Positions 8,851 through 17,616 of a stretch of 64,000 nt of DNA are shown one piece after another; positions within the stretch are counted from its first letter, which is position 1; the number at the start of each line of letters is the position of its first letter. The position numbers were made by a program, and so were the translations under genes. The notes under the pieces are model-generated. The model was not told the origin of the DNA, ran no database searches, and saw nothing but the letters and a program-made list of their open reading frames with translations. Source of the DNA: an uncultured Clostridia bacterium (GTDB taxonomy: Bacteria > Bacillota > Clostridia > Oscillospirales > Acutalibacteraceae); contig CAMEBF010000001.1 of NCBI GenBank assembly GCA_945912145.1, positions 434,001 through 498,000 of the forward strand, written 5' to 3'.

Positions 8851-9864
8851 TTATTCGCCTTTCATTTCGAGAAGCTGCTGTGTACCGTTGAAAGCATCAA
8901 CAGAAAGCTTAACGGAATCAAAGATTGCGGATTTGATATCGTCGGGTGTTACGCCGTAAGCTTCACAATACTTTTTATCAATGAATGTGCAGCGGCACAT
9001 GATTTCAGCAAGACCGACGGGATCGATACCACCCTCAACGCCTTTGTCTTTATACTGCTTTCTCATATAAAGACCGAATGCCTGGAAGGCGACCTTCGGA
9101 ATATTGATGATCTTTCTCTTGGGATCGTCCATAGCGGCGTGAACGATGCGAAGGAAATCGTTCCACGTCATGTTGTAATAACCAACAGGGATCGCATTGC
9201 CGCCGACGTTCTTTTCCGCCGCGCCACAGATGACTTCTGCGACCTGACGAACCGTAACCATCGTCGTGCCGCCCTTCGGATACATCGTGCAGGGCTTCAT
9301 GTTGGCAAGCTGCTCAATGAGGATAACCCAAACGGGCTTTCTGCCGGGCTGCGTACCAAAGATGTACGGAAGTTCAAGAACCGCAACATCCATCGTGCCG
9401 TCCTGTGCAAAGCTCAGAGCAACTTCTTCCTGCTCAATACGGCTTCTGATGTAGGGATGATGCTTGGTCAGCTCAAGCTCCGGCCACTCTTTTGCAAAGT
9501 AGGAGAAATAGGAGCCGAGAATGACGGAGTGCTTAACGCCGGATTTCTTGGCGATGGTCAGAAGACGGCGAACCGGTTCGATGTTATACTTCTTGTAAGC
9601 TTCGTAAACAGGAGCCGGGAACTCAACGCGCTCATCAACGCCGGCTGCGAACACAAAGGTATCGCAATCCGCCATCAGCTCAGCGATCTCATCATCGGTT
9701 TTCTCGAGATAGTTTGCAAAGATGATTTCCATCTCGGGAGGAATGGGCGCGCCTGCGGGAAGAGGAGGCAGAGCAAGCGTCTTGACAGAGTGACCTCTGT
9801 CGATGAACATCTGCGCTGCAGCAGAACCGAGCAAGCCGGTGCCGCCGATCATAAATACTTTCAT
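8851..9864 (-). CDS. NAD-dependent epimerase/dehydratase family protein (extended SDR)
   Basis: 337 residues. The N-terminus MKVFMIGGTGLLGSAAAQ carries the GxxGxxG NAD(P) motif of extended SDRs. The usual YxxxK is not clearly present; the segment after GSYFSYFAKEWPEL is where the active site would fall, so it may be an atypical SDR. The start at 9864 gives the canonical N-terminus; a GTG nine bases upstream is in frame. It is monocistronic, with its own promoter that contains a long inverted repeat (9908-9944) shared in part with the nitroreductase promoter at 27.3 kb. Substrate unknown. Confidence 0.8.
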   Translation of the reverse strand: MKVFMIGGTGLLGSAAAQMFIDRGHSVKTLALPPLPAGAPIPPEMEIIFANYLEKTDDEIAELMADCDTFVFAAGVDERVEFPAPVYEAYKKYNIEPVRRLLTIAKKSGVKHSVILGSYFSYFAKEWPELELTKHHPYIRSRIEQEEVALSFAQDGTMDVAVLELPYIFGTQPGRKPVWVILIEQLANMKPCTMYPKGGTTMVTVRQVAEVICGAAEKNVGGNAIPVGYYNMTWNDFLRIVHAAMDDPKRKIINIPKVAFQAFGLYMRKQYKDKGVEGGIDPVGLAEIMCRCTFIDKKYCEAYGVTPDDIKSAIFDSVKLSVDAFNGTQQLLEMKGE

Positions 9865-9897
9865 GAAACACACTTCTTTCTTAAAAATTCCAAACCT

Positions 9898-9944
9898 ATT
9901 ATAATACGAATGGTTTCGTTATTCAACAAAAAACGAAACCATTC
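9898..9944 (-). promoter_or_regulatory. Promoter with embedded 13-bp inverted repeat (putative operator)
   Basis: Minus-strand TTGAAT (9921-9926), 17-bp spacer, TATAAT (9898-9903). GAATGGTTTCGTT (9908-9920) and AACGAAACCATTC (9932-9944) form a perfect 13-bp inverted repeat with an 11-base loop containing the -35. One arm fills the promoter spacer, so a bound regulator would block RNA polymerase. No T-run follows, so it is a poor terminator. Confidence 0.75.
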
Positions 9945-9963
9945 ACATATTATTTACATTTTG

Positions 9964-11178
9964 TTACAGAGAAAGCGAACCCCAGTTCATATAATCCTGA
10001 AGCAGAAGACCGATTGCACGGATAATGCTGGCGATGTAATTGAGAAATTTGAGCAGGAAGCTCTGATTCTGCTGGGTATTCTCTTCATCATGATTATGAC
10101 CGATGTCCTGTGCTTTCTCTACAATCTCCCATGTAAAGGTGGCGATCGCAGCACTGTGGTCGGAAAGGCTACGACCAGAATCGTCCTTGATCTGCTTGTA
10201 AGCAAAGGTATCACAGGAAATCTTGATGCCGTTGCCGCTGGCATAGCAGAATCTCTCAACAGAGTCATAGTGTCCCCATGCCTGAGTATAGGTGAGATTC
10301 GTATGCTCGGCATAATAGTAATACGCATCATAGTTCTCAGGATTTTCTTCGATCGAATTGATGGTCTTTACTGCCCAGGCATCGTTCAGATGCGCCGCCT
10401 CCAGAAGATTCTTGACGATGGCATCGCCCTTTTCTTCTTCCTCCTTATAGATGTTGGCATTGAAATCACCGGTAACGAGTACGGCGTGATCGTAAGTGCC
10501 GGTCGTCTCATCATAGACGGAATGCTTCTTGATGTAATTGGCAAGCTGCGTGAACTGCGCCTGTCTTGCGGCTACGGATTCCTCACCGCTGTATGCGTCA
10601 ACATGAATGTTATAAACATCCAGATAATAGCCCTTCGCGAGCTCAATCGTCGTGACCTGAATGCCCTTATAGGTGAGCTGATCGGAACCATCCGTCAAAA
10701 TACCGGCAGACTGCTCCCATGTAACACGGTCACAGTTATACATATAATATCTCGAAAAAATATTCAGACCGTCGCCGAGGGGTACGCCGCCTGCATGGTC
10801 AGACTGATGACGGGCAATGATGTTATCATAATCATCTGTCTTATTGACATAATTCGTCATCTGGTCGCGCAGATAGAGGTCGTAGTTGAAATCCTCCTGA
10901 ATGGCAACGATGTCATAATTCATCGCATTCAGTTTCTGACCGATGATAAAGGAATCGGCAAAAGCGTCTTTCCCGTCAGCGGTTTCGGAAGGCGGAATGG
11001 GAAGACCATCTACATTGTAATTGATCGCATTAAACGTGCCGGTCGTACCGATACCCGGATCGGGATGGCAGATGTCGTGCTCGGGATGGTCATCATTTGC
11101 AAACGCAACGGTGCCCATACAGCCGCACAGCATCAGAACGGCGAGGAGCACGCACAGGATTTTCTTCAAATTTCGCAT
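9964..11178 (-). CDS. Secreted endonuclease/exonuclease/phosphatase-family protein
   Basis: 404 residues with an N-terminal signal sequence (MRNLKKILCVLLAVLMLCGC, cleavage near VAFA or at the Cys if lipidated). The DNase-I-like fold is indicated by NYNVDGLP, DIVAIQED (Glu ligand), VYNIHVDAYSGE, VTGDFNAN and LSDHSAA, so the metal and catalytic residues look intact. Bacterial relatives include sphingomyelinase-like and inositol-phosphate-type phosphodiesterases as well as nucleases; substrate cannot be assigned. The last 35 residues (from about SFLLKFLNYIASII) form an amphipathic helix similar to the tail of the giant glycosidase at 51 kb. The start at 11178 is set by AAGGTGA 5 nt upstream. Confidence 0.85.
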   Translation of the reverse strand: MRNLKKILCVLLAVLMLCGCMGTVAFANDDHPEHDICHPDPGIGTTGTFNAINYNVDGLPIPPSETADGKDAFADSFIIGQKLNAMNYDIVAIQEDFNYDLYLRDQMTNYVNKTDDYDNIIARHQSDHAGGVPLGDGLNIFSRYYMYNCDRVTWEQSAGILTDGSDQLTYKGIQVTTIELAKGYYLDVYNIHVDAYSGEESVAARQAQFTQLANYIKKHSVYDETTGTYDHAVLVTGDFNANIYKEEEEKGDAIVKNLLEAAHLNDAWAVKTINSIEENPENYDAYYYYAEHTNLTYTQAWGHYDSVERFCYASGNGIKISCDTFAYKQIKDDSGRSLSDHSAAIATFTWEIVEKAQDIGHNHDEENTQQNQSFLLKFLNYIASIIRAIGLLLQDYMNWGSLSL

Positions 11179-11209
11179 AAAATCACCTTCATACAAAGTT
11201 TATAAAAAC

Positions 11210-11238
11210 AGTATAGCATTAAACTCCAAATTTGTCAA
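11210..11238 (-). promoter_or_regulatory. Strong sigma-A promoter for the secreted phosphodiesterase
   Basis: TTGACA (11233-11238), 17-bp spacer, TATACT (11210-11215) on the minus strand. It lies just downstream of the mltG stop, separating this gene from the upstream block. Confidence 0.85.
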
Positions 11239-11244
11239 TATCAA

Positions 11245-12516
11245 TCATTGCGCCAACCCGTATGTTGCAATATTATTTTCCTGCTCGGAGAGGCTCTTCG
11301 CGACATGAATCACATTGTTTGTGTCATGAATGAAGTAATAATAGTCGGTATCGGGTGCGTTCAGTACCGCCTCGATGGCATCGATACCGGGGTTACATAT
11401 TGCGCCAACCGGAATACCGCTGCATACATAAGTATCATACAGGGCGTCATAAGCCTGCATTTCACTTTCTGTCAAGCCTGATTTATTCGCGGGAATATAA
11501 TTCTTCGTAGAATCACATTCCAGACGCATATCGGCGTCGAGACGGTTGAGAAGAATGGATCCGACGACCGGCATATCCGCTTCCGCAGCCTCCTTTTCTA
11601 TGATGGAGGCAAGTCTGATGACCTGATCAACGGAAAGCCGACGTTTCTGCGCAAGATCAGCATAATTATCCGACCACTTATTACCAAAGTTTGTCAGGAA
11701 TTTTTTCAGAACGCTGTCAGGTTCTTCGCCGAGATAAAACTCATAGGTATCCGGAAAGAGAAATCCCTCGAATTTCATATAGCGATTTTCCTCATTGGAA
11801 ATTGTCAACAGGAAATCAAAATCCTTTGTAAAATCAACGGTGTTCATCGCTTCGATCAGCTTGGCGCGGCTGCAGACCTGCGCTTCTTCCAGCATGGTGA
11901 ATATCTGATCCACGGTATAGCCTTCCGGGAAGGTCAGGGTAACCGTTTTGGCTGTTTTGGAAGAATTATTTTTAATCTCATTAAGCATATTCTCAAGACC
12001 CATTGAGCGGTTAAATTCATATGTCCGCGGAATATAGCCGTCGTCGGAATATCCGATAAATCTGGCTGCCAGCTTACAGAACCATCCGTTTTTAATGAGT
12101 CCTGCGTCGTCAAGCGCGTCAATCACATCATCCGTTGTCATCCCATCCTGAATCACAACCGAGGCGATTGTATTTTTCTTTTCGGGGATATGGATCACCA
12201 GAATATCATTCACGCACGATATCGCAATCGACGCAAGAAAAACAGAAATCGAACAGACGATCACCAGGATGATCAGCACGTTTCTCAAATTCTTACGAAT
12301 CATTTTATTGCGAGCCGCATGATGGATTTCGAGCCGTCTCAACTCGGGAGTCATGCCATCATTTTCCGTTGTAGGACGGCGAGGAGATGAATGATTGGTC
12401 TGCATACCGGACGGCGTCTGACGATTATACTGGGAAGAGGATGGACGATTCTCCCGGGACGCATAACGGTTTCCTGCACCGTTATTCTGAGTCGATGGTT
12501 TTCTTGGCTCCTGCAT
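11245..12516 (-). CDS. mltG: Endolytic murein transglycosylase MltG
   Basis: 423 residues. A long basic, Ser/Asn-rich cytoplasmic N-terminus (about 1-70) precedes one membrane span (about 80-105, NVLIILVIVCSISVFLASIA). Then come a LysM-like region (IPEKKNTIASVVIQDG) and the YceG catalytic domain, with LASIIEKEAAEADMP carrying the catalytic Glu, SILLNRLDADMRLECDST, and GAICNPGIDAIEAVLNAP near the end. It cleaves nascent glycan strands at the outer face of the membrane to set chain length. It sits in a minus-strand housekeeping series, 31 bp downstream of the DJ-1 gene. AAAGGA is about 12 nt before the ATG. Confidence 0.94.
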   Translation of the reverse strand: MQEPRKPSTQNNGAGNRYASRENRPSSSQYNRQTPSGMQTNHSSPRRPTTENDGMTPELRRLEIHHAARNKMIRKNLRNVLIILVIVCSISVFLASIAISCVNDILVIHIPEKKNTIASVVIQDGMTTDDVIDALDDAGLIKNGWFCKLAARFIGYSDDGYIPRTYEFNRSMGLENMLNEIKNNSSKTAKTVTLTFPEGYTVDQIFTMLEEAQVCSRAKLIEAMNTVDFTKDFDFLLTISNEENRYMKFEGFLFPDTYEFYLGEEPDSVLKKFLTNFGNKWSDNYADLAQKRRLSVDQVIRLASIIEKEAAEADMPVVGSILLNRLDADMRLECDSTKNYIPANKSGLTESEMQAYDALYDTYVCSGIPVGAICNPGIDAIEAVLNAPDTDYYYFIHDTNNVIHVAKSLSEQENNIATYGLAQ

Positions 12517-12547
12517 ATAGCTCAGTCCTTTCGTTTACTATGACCTG

Positions 12548-13093
12548 TTAATAGCAGGTCTGAACGGATTTCTTAATTTCTTCGGCTTTTTGCCTGCCAC
12601 AGAAATACGCAATCAAAGCAAAAGCAAATTCCGAAGCAGCTCCCGCACCTTTTGCTGTGATTACATTGCCGTCTGTCACAGCGAAATCCTCAGTCACAAT
12701 TGCCCCGGTCAGGTCTTTTTCAAATCCGGGGAAGCAGACAGCGCGTTTTCCGCGCAAAAGATTCTTATGACCCAAAATCGACGGCGCAGCGCAAATGGCA
12801 GAAAGCAAGAGGGCGTTCTTTGCGCAGAAATCAATTGTTTGCTGAACGATCGGTGAATTTTCAAGATTGATCGTTCCCGGCATACCGCCGGGCAGAATGA
12901 TTCCCTGAAGATCGCTGTCAAGACTGATTTCGTCCTGTACCACATCGCAGAGAACAGGGATGCCATGCGCACCCGTTACCGTTTTCCCGGTCACGCCCAC
13001 CGAGACAACATTTTGACCGGCACGGCGCAAATAATCAAGAGGCGTCAGGGCTTCGACTTCCTCAAAGCCGTCAGCTAAAAATAAACAGATCAT
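12548..13093 (-). CDS. DJ-1/PfpI family protein (YajL-like)
   Basis: 181 residues, the standard size for the DJ-1/ThiJ group. It begins MICLFLADGFEEVEALTP, with the conserved acidic Glu (about residue 11). The nucleophile elbow is LLSAICAAPSILG, in which the Cys is near residue 100. The C-terminal ITAKGAGAASEFAFALI is typical. Members act on glyoxal adducts or as redox-linked chaperones; the exact activity is debated and not predictable here. It lies 14 bp from the acetyltransferase gene, so co-transcription is likely. Confidence 0.88.
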   Translation of the reverse strand: MICLFLADGFEEVEALTPLDYLRRAGQNVVSVGVTGKTVTGAHGIPVLCDVVQDEISLDSDLQGIILPGGMPGTINLENSPIVQQTIDFCAKNALLLSAICAAPSILGHKNLLRGKRAVCFPGFEKDLTGAIVTEDFAVTDGNVITAKGAGAASEFAFALIAYFCGRQKAEEIKKSVQTCY

Positions 13094-13106
13094 TGTTTTT
13101 TCCTTT

Positions 13107-14849
13107 CTATCGACACGGCTGTCCTAAATAGAGATAGGTGTCGCCGTCATAATCTCTGAGCGGAAGTTGCATACCGAAATCCTTTACAACACAGGGAAAC
13201 GGCAGCGTTTCGATTTCAACAGGTGTATACAGACGGATTGATTCATACCCGGAATCTGCCAGAACCGCAAAAATGTGCTCATAATTTCCGTCAGATGAAA
13301 TCGCCTCATCGACCGTCAGTGACATATCGTCATCCGGATTGCCGAGAATGATCACACGATCTTCATCATCGAATATGACTTCCCTTCTAAACCCGTACTT
13401 TTCGGCACAATATGCGGAAAAATCAAGATAGCTCTCTGCAAAATCGGCATACGCTGCCGAAGGAATCAACTTACGCAATTCCGCATAAGAAAGTGACGTA
13501 TGAAAATACCGTTTTCCACGATAAGCTGTCAGATCACATTGCCGGATCTGATATTCCCTTTCTCGGAACGAACGGATAAATCCGATCGATTCATAGAAAT
13601 TGTAAAGTCCTTCGTTCGCCGGGAAGAGAAAAATATCGGCAATCCCTGCCTTTTTTTGAACATCCGCCGCATAGCGGATCAGCTTCTTCATATACCCGTT
13701 GCCGCGGTACTCGGGAAGAGTTGCTGCAGCGAAGAGATATTTTGCGGGACGCGTTTCACGATTAACCTGTAAGGAAGCATCAATAAGGTAAAACGCCGAT
13801 ACGATCTTGCCGTCAACACGGTAAGCGTATATGTCGGAAAACTGCGCCACACCGTCAAAAAACGAATCGATCACATCGTCCCCGTCGCCGAAAACCGTTT
13901 TCCAGAGCGATTTCAGTTCCGGAATATCCTCCGATGCCACTGCATAACGCCGCAAGGGATCGTTTTTCAGAACAGCAGTATACTTGTCCAGCAAAAACGC
14001 GGGATGGTACGATAATTTCGCCTTCCGAAGCCCCGGCGCGCCGGTGTCCTCTTCACGATCAACATAATCATAGCTCATCAGCATCAGCTTTGTAAAGCCG
14101 TTATTGATGACGGGAAAGGCATCTTTGTATTCCGGCACCGTTTTTTCAAAATGCGTGCAGAACATGTTATTTTTGAGCGACTCACCGATGGTAAAAGCGA
14201 CAGGCTGTCCGTCAGCATAGAGAATCGCACCGGAGAATCCAAGCTCGTTAAAATGCTTCAGTGCTAACTCGATCGCACGATGCTCCATCAGGAGTGACCC
14301 GTCCTCGTCCGTCTTTTCAGCGAGCCAACGGTTTTCAATTTCCATACAGATTGCGAGATTGTCTTCGGTGATCGGGTCGCAGGAAATATCCGTGTGATTT
14401 CGGAAAAACGCGTTTAGATGATTCTTCTTCGCATGATATTTTTTACCCGGCAGATCCGCCATATCGCTGACACGGTAGACATATTCACAGCTGTCACGGT
14501 CGTAGGTGAACTGAAATTTCCCGGGAAATAAGGCTTCAAGCTCCTCTTTATTTTCCGGAAGAATCTGCGTTAAACAGAAAAGAGATCCGTTATCCACAGC
14601 ATCCTGCATCATCGCTTCAAGAGCTGCCCGGACGTCACCGTCACCCGACGGATAAACATAATAGCGACCGTTTTCGTCACGGCCCCGGGCAAGAAGCATG
14701 CCACCATATTCAGCAATCTCAACTTTGTATGCCTCTCCCCAGGTAAAAATGGAACCGAAGCTGTAGGAGGTACCATTTGTATGGCCTACCTGTACACACG
14801 CCTGAACCCATTTTCGATCACTTAGCTGCGGTTTTTTAAAGGGTATCAT
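13107..14849 (-). CDS. DUF2156 (aminoacyl-transferase-like) fused to GNAT acetyltransferase
   Basis: 580 residues in two parts. Residues 1-295 match DUF2156, the fold shared with the C-terminal domain of phosphatidylglycerol lysyltransferases (KKPQLSDRKWVQ, AKKNHLNAFFRNH, LYADGQPVAFTIGE, KLSYHPAFLLDKYTA). Residues 298-450 are a GNAT domain with AATLPEYRGNGYMKKLI as the acetyl-CoA loop and NFYESIGF after it. A further 130 residues have no obvious domain. The fusion suggests acyl transfer from two donors or a regulatory pairing; the substrate is unknown. It has its own promoter upstream. The ribosome site is weak (AAGGA about 15 nt away). Confidence 0.82.
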   Translation of the reverse strand: MIPFKKPQLSDRKWVQACVQVGHTNGTSYSFGSIFTWGEAYKVEIAEYGGMLLARGRDENGRYYVYPSGDGDVRAALEAMMQDAVDNGSLFCLTQILPENKEELEALFPGKFQFTYDRDSCEYVYRVSDMADLPGKKYHAKKNHLNAFFRNHTDISCDPITEDNLAICMEIENRWLAEKTDEDGSLLMEHRAIELALKHFNELGFSGAILYADGQPVAFTIGESLKNNMFCTHFEKTVPEYKDAFPVINNGFTKLMLMSYDYVDREEDTGAPGLRKAKLSYHPAFLLDKYTAVLKNDPLRRYAVASEDIPELKSLWKTVFGDGDDVIDSFFDGVAQFSDIYAYRVDGKIVSAFYLIDASLQVNRETRPAKYLFAAATLPEYRGNGYMKKLIRYAADVQKKAGIADIFLFPANEGLYNFYESIGFIRSFREREYQIRQCDLTAYRGKRYFHTSLSYAELRKLIPSAAYADFAESYLDFSAYCAEKYGFRREVIFDDEDRVIILGNPDDDMSLTVDEAISSDGNYEHIFAVLADSGYESIRLYTPVEIETLPFPCVVKDFGMQLPLRDYDGDTYLYLGQPCR

Positions 14850-14868
14850 AAAATATTAACCAGTCCTT

Positions 14869-14897
14869 ATTATAGCACATCATGTAATCTCTTACAA
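14869..14897 (-). promoter_or_regulatory. Promoter for the DUF2156-GNAT gene
   Basis: TTGTAA (14892-14897), 17-bp spacer, TATAAT (14869-14874) on the minus strand, about 20 bp from the start codon. Confidence 0.75.
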
Positions 14898-14913
14898 GGA
14901 AATTACAGAATTG

Positions 14914-15555
14914 TTATTTTTCTTTTTTATATTTTCCCCATCCGAAACGCTCGGCACACTGACGATATGTGGCGGGAATATAGCTGGCGAAAGCGACGAA
15001 CGTCATAAGCACGGCAATCACGACAAGCACCATCATCGCGGTGTCGGGCAGCGTATAATAAGCGCGGAAGGCGCCGACTTCAGGGCCTATTGCCATAATC
15101 AAGAGCATCACGACATAAAATGCGACGGTAGCCGCCTTACCATAAATCTCGGCAGCGCCGGGACGCATTCCCTTCGCGAGCATAAACGCGCCGAAACCGA
15201 GCATAACGAGGTCTTTCAGGATAAAGAGCAGGAATACCCAGGAAAACAGATGCAGCGTGCGGTTATCCGCCGTATAAAACTTGATAAAGAGAATGATCGC
15301 GATGGTAAAAACCGTCAGTTTATCTGCGATCGGATCCAGCATCTTTCCGAGATTGCTCACCTGATTGAACTTTCTTGCGATCTTCCCGTCAAACAGATCG
15401 GACAGTCCCGATATACCGAGCACGATCACCGCCGCGATGGTATAGCCCTTATAAAACAGCACGGCAAAAACAGGGATCAGCAAAATACGACAAAATGACA
15501 TCAGATTCGGTATCGTCTTCCAGTTTTCAAATAAAAAAGCCAGTTTTTCTTTCAT
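14914..15555 (-). CDS. pgsA: CDP-alcohol phosphatidyltransferase (phosphatidylglycerophosphate synthase-like)
   Basis: 213-residue polytopic membrane protein. The family signature D-G-x2-A-R-x8-G-x3-D-x3-D is complete in FDGKIARKFNQVSNLGKMLD then PIAD (about residues 53-78). TIPNLMSFCRILLIPVF at the N-terminus is typical of PgsA, which joins CDP-diacylglycerol and glycerol-3-phosphate to start phosphatidylglycerol synthesis. Another CDP-alcohol acceptor is possible. Hydrophobic segments occur near 25-50, 85-105, 110-130, 140-160 and 175-195. GGAGGA lies about 11 nt upstream. Confidence 0.88.
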   Translation of the reverse strand: MKEKLAFLFENWKTIPNLMSFCRILLIPVFAVLFYKGYTIAAVIVLGISGLSDLFDGKIARKFNQVSNLGKMLDPIADKLTVFTIAIILFIKFYTADNRTLHLFSWVFLLFILKDLVMLGFGAFMLAKGMRPGAAEIYGKAATVAFYVVMLLIMAIGPEVGAFRAYYTLPDTAMMVLVVIAVLMTFVAFASYIPATYRQCAERFGWGKYKKEK

Positions 15556-15582
15556 AGTTCAATATCCTCCGTATAGAAAGTT

Positions 15583-16266
15583 TTAAGATATAGCCACCAG
15601 TCCGGTTACAAATGAACATACATGTGAATCAGAAACATAGGGGGTCAGCGTTTCCGAAGAACAAGCAATTACGTTGAATACGGACGCCAGAATAAAGACA
15701 TAGAGTCCGCCTTTTAACAAGCCGAACAGCGCACCGAGCCCCGTATCAAGCTTGTCGGCGATCCGTGATGTTTTCACCATTCGACTGATAAGGTGACCTA
15801 CAATTCCCAGAACGATCAGAAGAAGCAGCGCGATTACTGCAAAACAAGCCATATTCAGCAGCGCGTGCATGACCGGCGAGACGATTTCCGATTCTAACTC
15901 TCCGACCGTCGTAACACGGTTCATCAGATCGGATGAGAGCACCCGCGAGTCAAAATAGCCGGCGGAATCGGCGTATTCCAGAACACCTTCCGGAAGAAAG
16001 CCAAAAAATGACGAAAGATCGGAAAGAGCATCGGCAACGACATTTTCCATTCCATCGTATTTCTCCGTTAGAAATTGCATAACCCGCTCTTTTACATAAC
16101 CATCATAAAGATACGTGGCCGCATAGGGAGAAAAGAGCTTTGCCGCTAAAAACGCAATCAAGCCCGAAGCGAGATCAAACACCGTAAGAATAATGCCCCG
16201 CTTTGCAGAAATCAAAACGATCAGAACAAAAATCGCCGCAAATATGATATCCAATATATGTTCCAT
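15583..16266 (-). CDS. cvpA: CvpA family membrane protein
   Basis: 227 residues with four hydrophobic segments: 5-45, a re-entrant stretch, 130-160 and 180-215. The opening LDIIFAAIFVLIVLISAKRG and the late GLGALFGLLKGGLYVFILAS are characteristic of CvpA. The family is linked to colicin V export and cell-envelope homeostasis in proteobacteria; its molecular role in Clostridia is not established. It sits 9 bp after the DUF5711 gene in the same operon. GAGGTGACTGA precedes the ATG. Confidence 0.85.
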   Translation of the reverse strand: MEHILDIIFAAIFVLIVLISAKRGIILTVFDLASGLIAFLAAKLFSPYAATYLYDGYVKERVMQFLTEKYDGMENVVADALSDLSSFFGFLPEGVLEYADSAGYFDSRVLSSDLMNRVTTVGELESEIVSPVMHALLNMACFAVIALLLLIVLGIVGHLISRMVKTSRIADKLDTGLGALFGLLKGGLYVFILASVFNVIACSSETLTPYVSDSHVCSFVTGLVAIS

Positions 16267-16275
16267 TCAGTCACC

Positions 16276-17616
16276 TCACGCCGTTTCGTCTTCGTGATAA
16301 TCAGCAGAAAACTCGCCGTATGCCGGGAATTTCTTCACGGAATCAGAAGAGAGCACATATAAATAATTACCGTTTATAACAATATCCTCATAATGATGCA
16401 TATCCGAAACTCTGCCGACAAGCTTTCCACGCTTGGAGTACGTCTCGGTCTTATCGGTAAACAGAACGGCAATGCTTTTACCGGAAGCGGCAACACCTTC
16501 GACTTTTCCGGAAAGCGGTACGGAAAAACGCAATTTTCCGTTCTTACCAAAAACAGAAAGGACATAAGAATCGTCATGACTGTAATCGTCGGTAACCACG
16601 GCAGTAAAAGTCGATGAGGAAAGATCCGTATAGCAGATCTCCGACGAGTTATACTCCAAAACCGTCTCCTGTTCCGTTCCGGAGACAAGATACACTCTTT
16701 TGTCGGAAATGACCTGCAGCTTTTTACCGGACAGGAATTTCACGCCAAGCACCGTTTCATCGGGATACGTAAAAACAGCGTATTCCGAATCATAGGCAAA
16801 ATCAAGGATATAAACCCGCGAAGAAAGCACGGCGTTCTCGGAATCAAGAACCGTTACGGCCGCTTTCTTTCCGGAAGAATAAAGCGCCACATCGCTGATA
16901 TACCCATCCGGACAATTCCATTGATAAATGATTTTTCCCTTGGCGTCATAACCGTACAGAATGGATTTGGCGTTATCTTCCCGAACGGCAATCGCACAAT
17001 TATCACGGCTGCTGACGGCAGCATCAATAATGCTTTTATCGGAGGTCTGCTGTGAATACAGCGTTTTATTATTCTGAATGGAATAACCGGTGTTGCCACG
17101 GTCAAAGATCAGCGCCCGACTGCCGCTTAATGACATCGACGGCGAACTATATGTAAACTGCTGTTTTCCGGTCATCTTGCCGGAAGAACTGTAGTAGGCA
17201 ATGCCGTTTTCCGTCAGGAGAGTAAAACCGTTGTCATAAGCTTCAAAACGGTACACCGTATCGCCGTCAATCGCGACGGAAAATTTTTCGGTCGATCCGC
17301 GGGAGAACATCGAGACGAGCTTACCGTTTACCGTTGCAAGTGTACCGCCTGTCTGTACATCGGCAATGACAAATACCAGTATCAGGATCAAAATAACTAC
17401 AATCACGGCCGCCGGCGTCGAGATACGCCGCTTGCGTCCGTCAATGCTGCCGGATACTTTTTTGACAGCCCGGCCGATTTTGCGTTTTTCCTCGTCAATG
17501 CGTTTTTCGGCGGAATCATCGGGAATCACAGTAATTCCGGATTCTTCGTCCTTACGCTTGGAAGCTTCTTTCAACTCTACGATTTTATCTTCCTCTTGTT
17601 TTTTCAATATACTCAC
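16276..17616 (-). CDS. DUF5711 single-pass membrane protein with beta-propeller-like ectodomain
   Basis: 446 residues. A charged N-terminus of about 68 residues is followed by one membrane helix (PAAVIVVILILILVFVIA), placing the remaining 350 residues outside the cell. The ectodomain is made of repeated short strands (YDNGFTLLTENGIAYY, SSSGKMTGKQ, YDAKGKIIYQW, SVFGKNGKLRF) resembling propeller blades, as described for DUF5711 proteins of Clostridia. The GTG start at 17616 overlaps the truA stop in a GTGA arrangement, arguing for translational coupling. A TTG one codon upstream is an alternative. Function unknown. Confidence 0.75.
   Translation of the reverse strand: MSILKKQEEDKIVELKEASKRKDEESGITVIPDDSAEKRIDEEKRKIGRAVKKVSGSIDGRKRRISTPAAVIVVILILILVFVIADVQTGGTLATVNGKLVSMFSRGSTEKFSVAIDGDTVYRFEAYDNGFTLLTENGIAYYSSSGKMTGKQQFTYSSPSMSLSGSRALIFDRGNTGYSIQNNKTLYSQQTSDKSIIDAAVSSRDNCAIAVREDNAKSILYGYDAKGKIIYQWNCPDGYISDVALYSSGKKAAVTVLDSENAVLSSRVYILDFAYDSEYAVFTYPDETVLGVKFLSGKKLQVISDKRVYLVSGTEQETVLEYNSSEICYTDLSSSTFTAVVTDDYSHDDSYVLSVFGKNGKLRFSVPLSGKVEGVAASGKSIAVLFTDKTETYSKRGKLVGRVSDMHHYEDIVINGNYLYVLSSDSVKKFPAYGEFSADYHEDETA

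Noticed and set aside
9908-9944. Inverted repeat as a terminator for the secreted phosphodiesterase
   Set aside because: No T-run follows on the minus strand and the repeat overlaps a good promoter, so an operator fits better.
8830-11205. 791-codon plus-strand frame
   Set aside because: It runs antisense across two recognisable minus-strand genes, their intergenic promoter and terminator; shadow of GC-biased codons.
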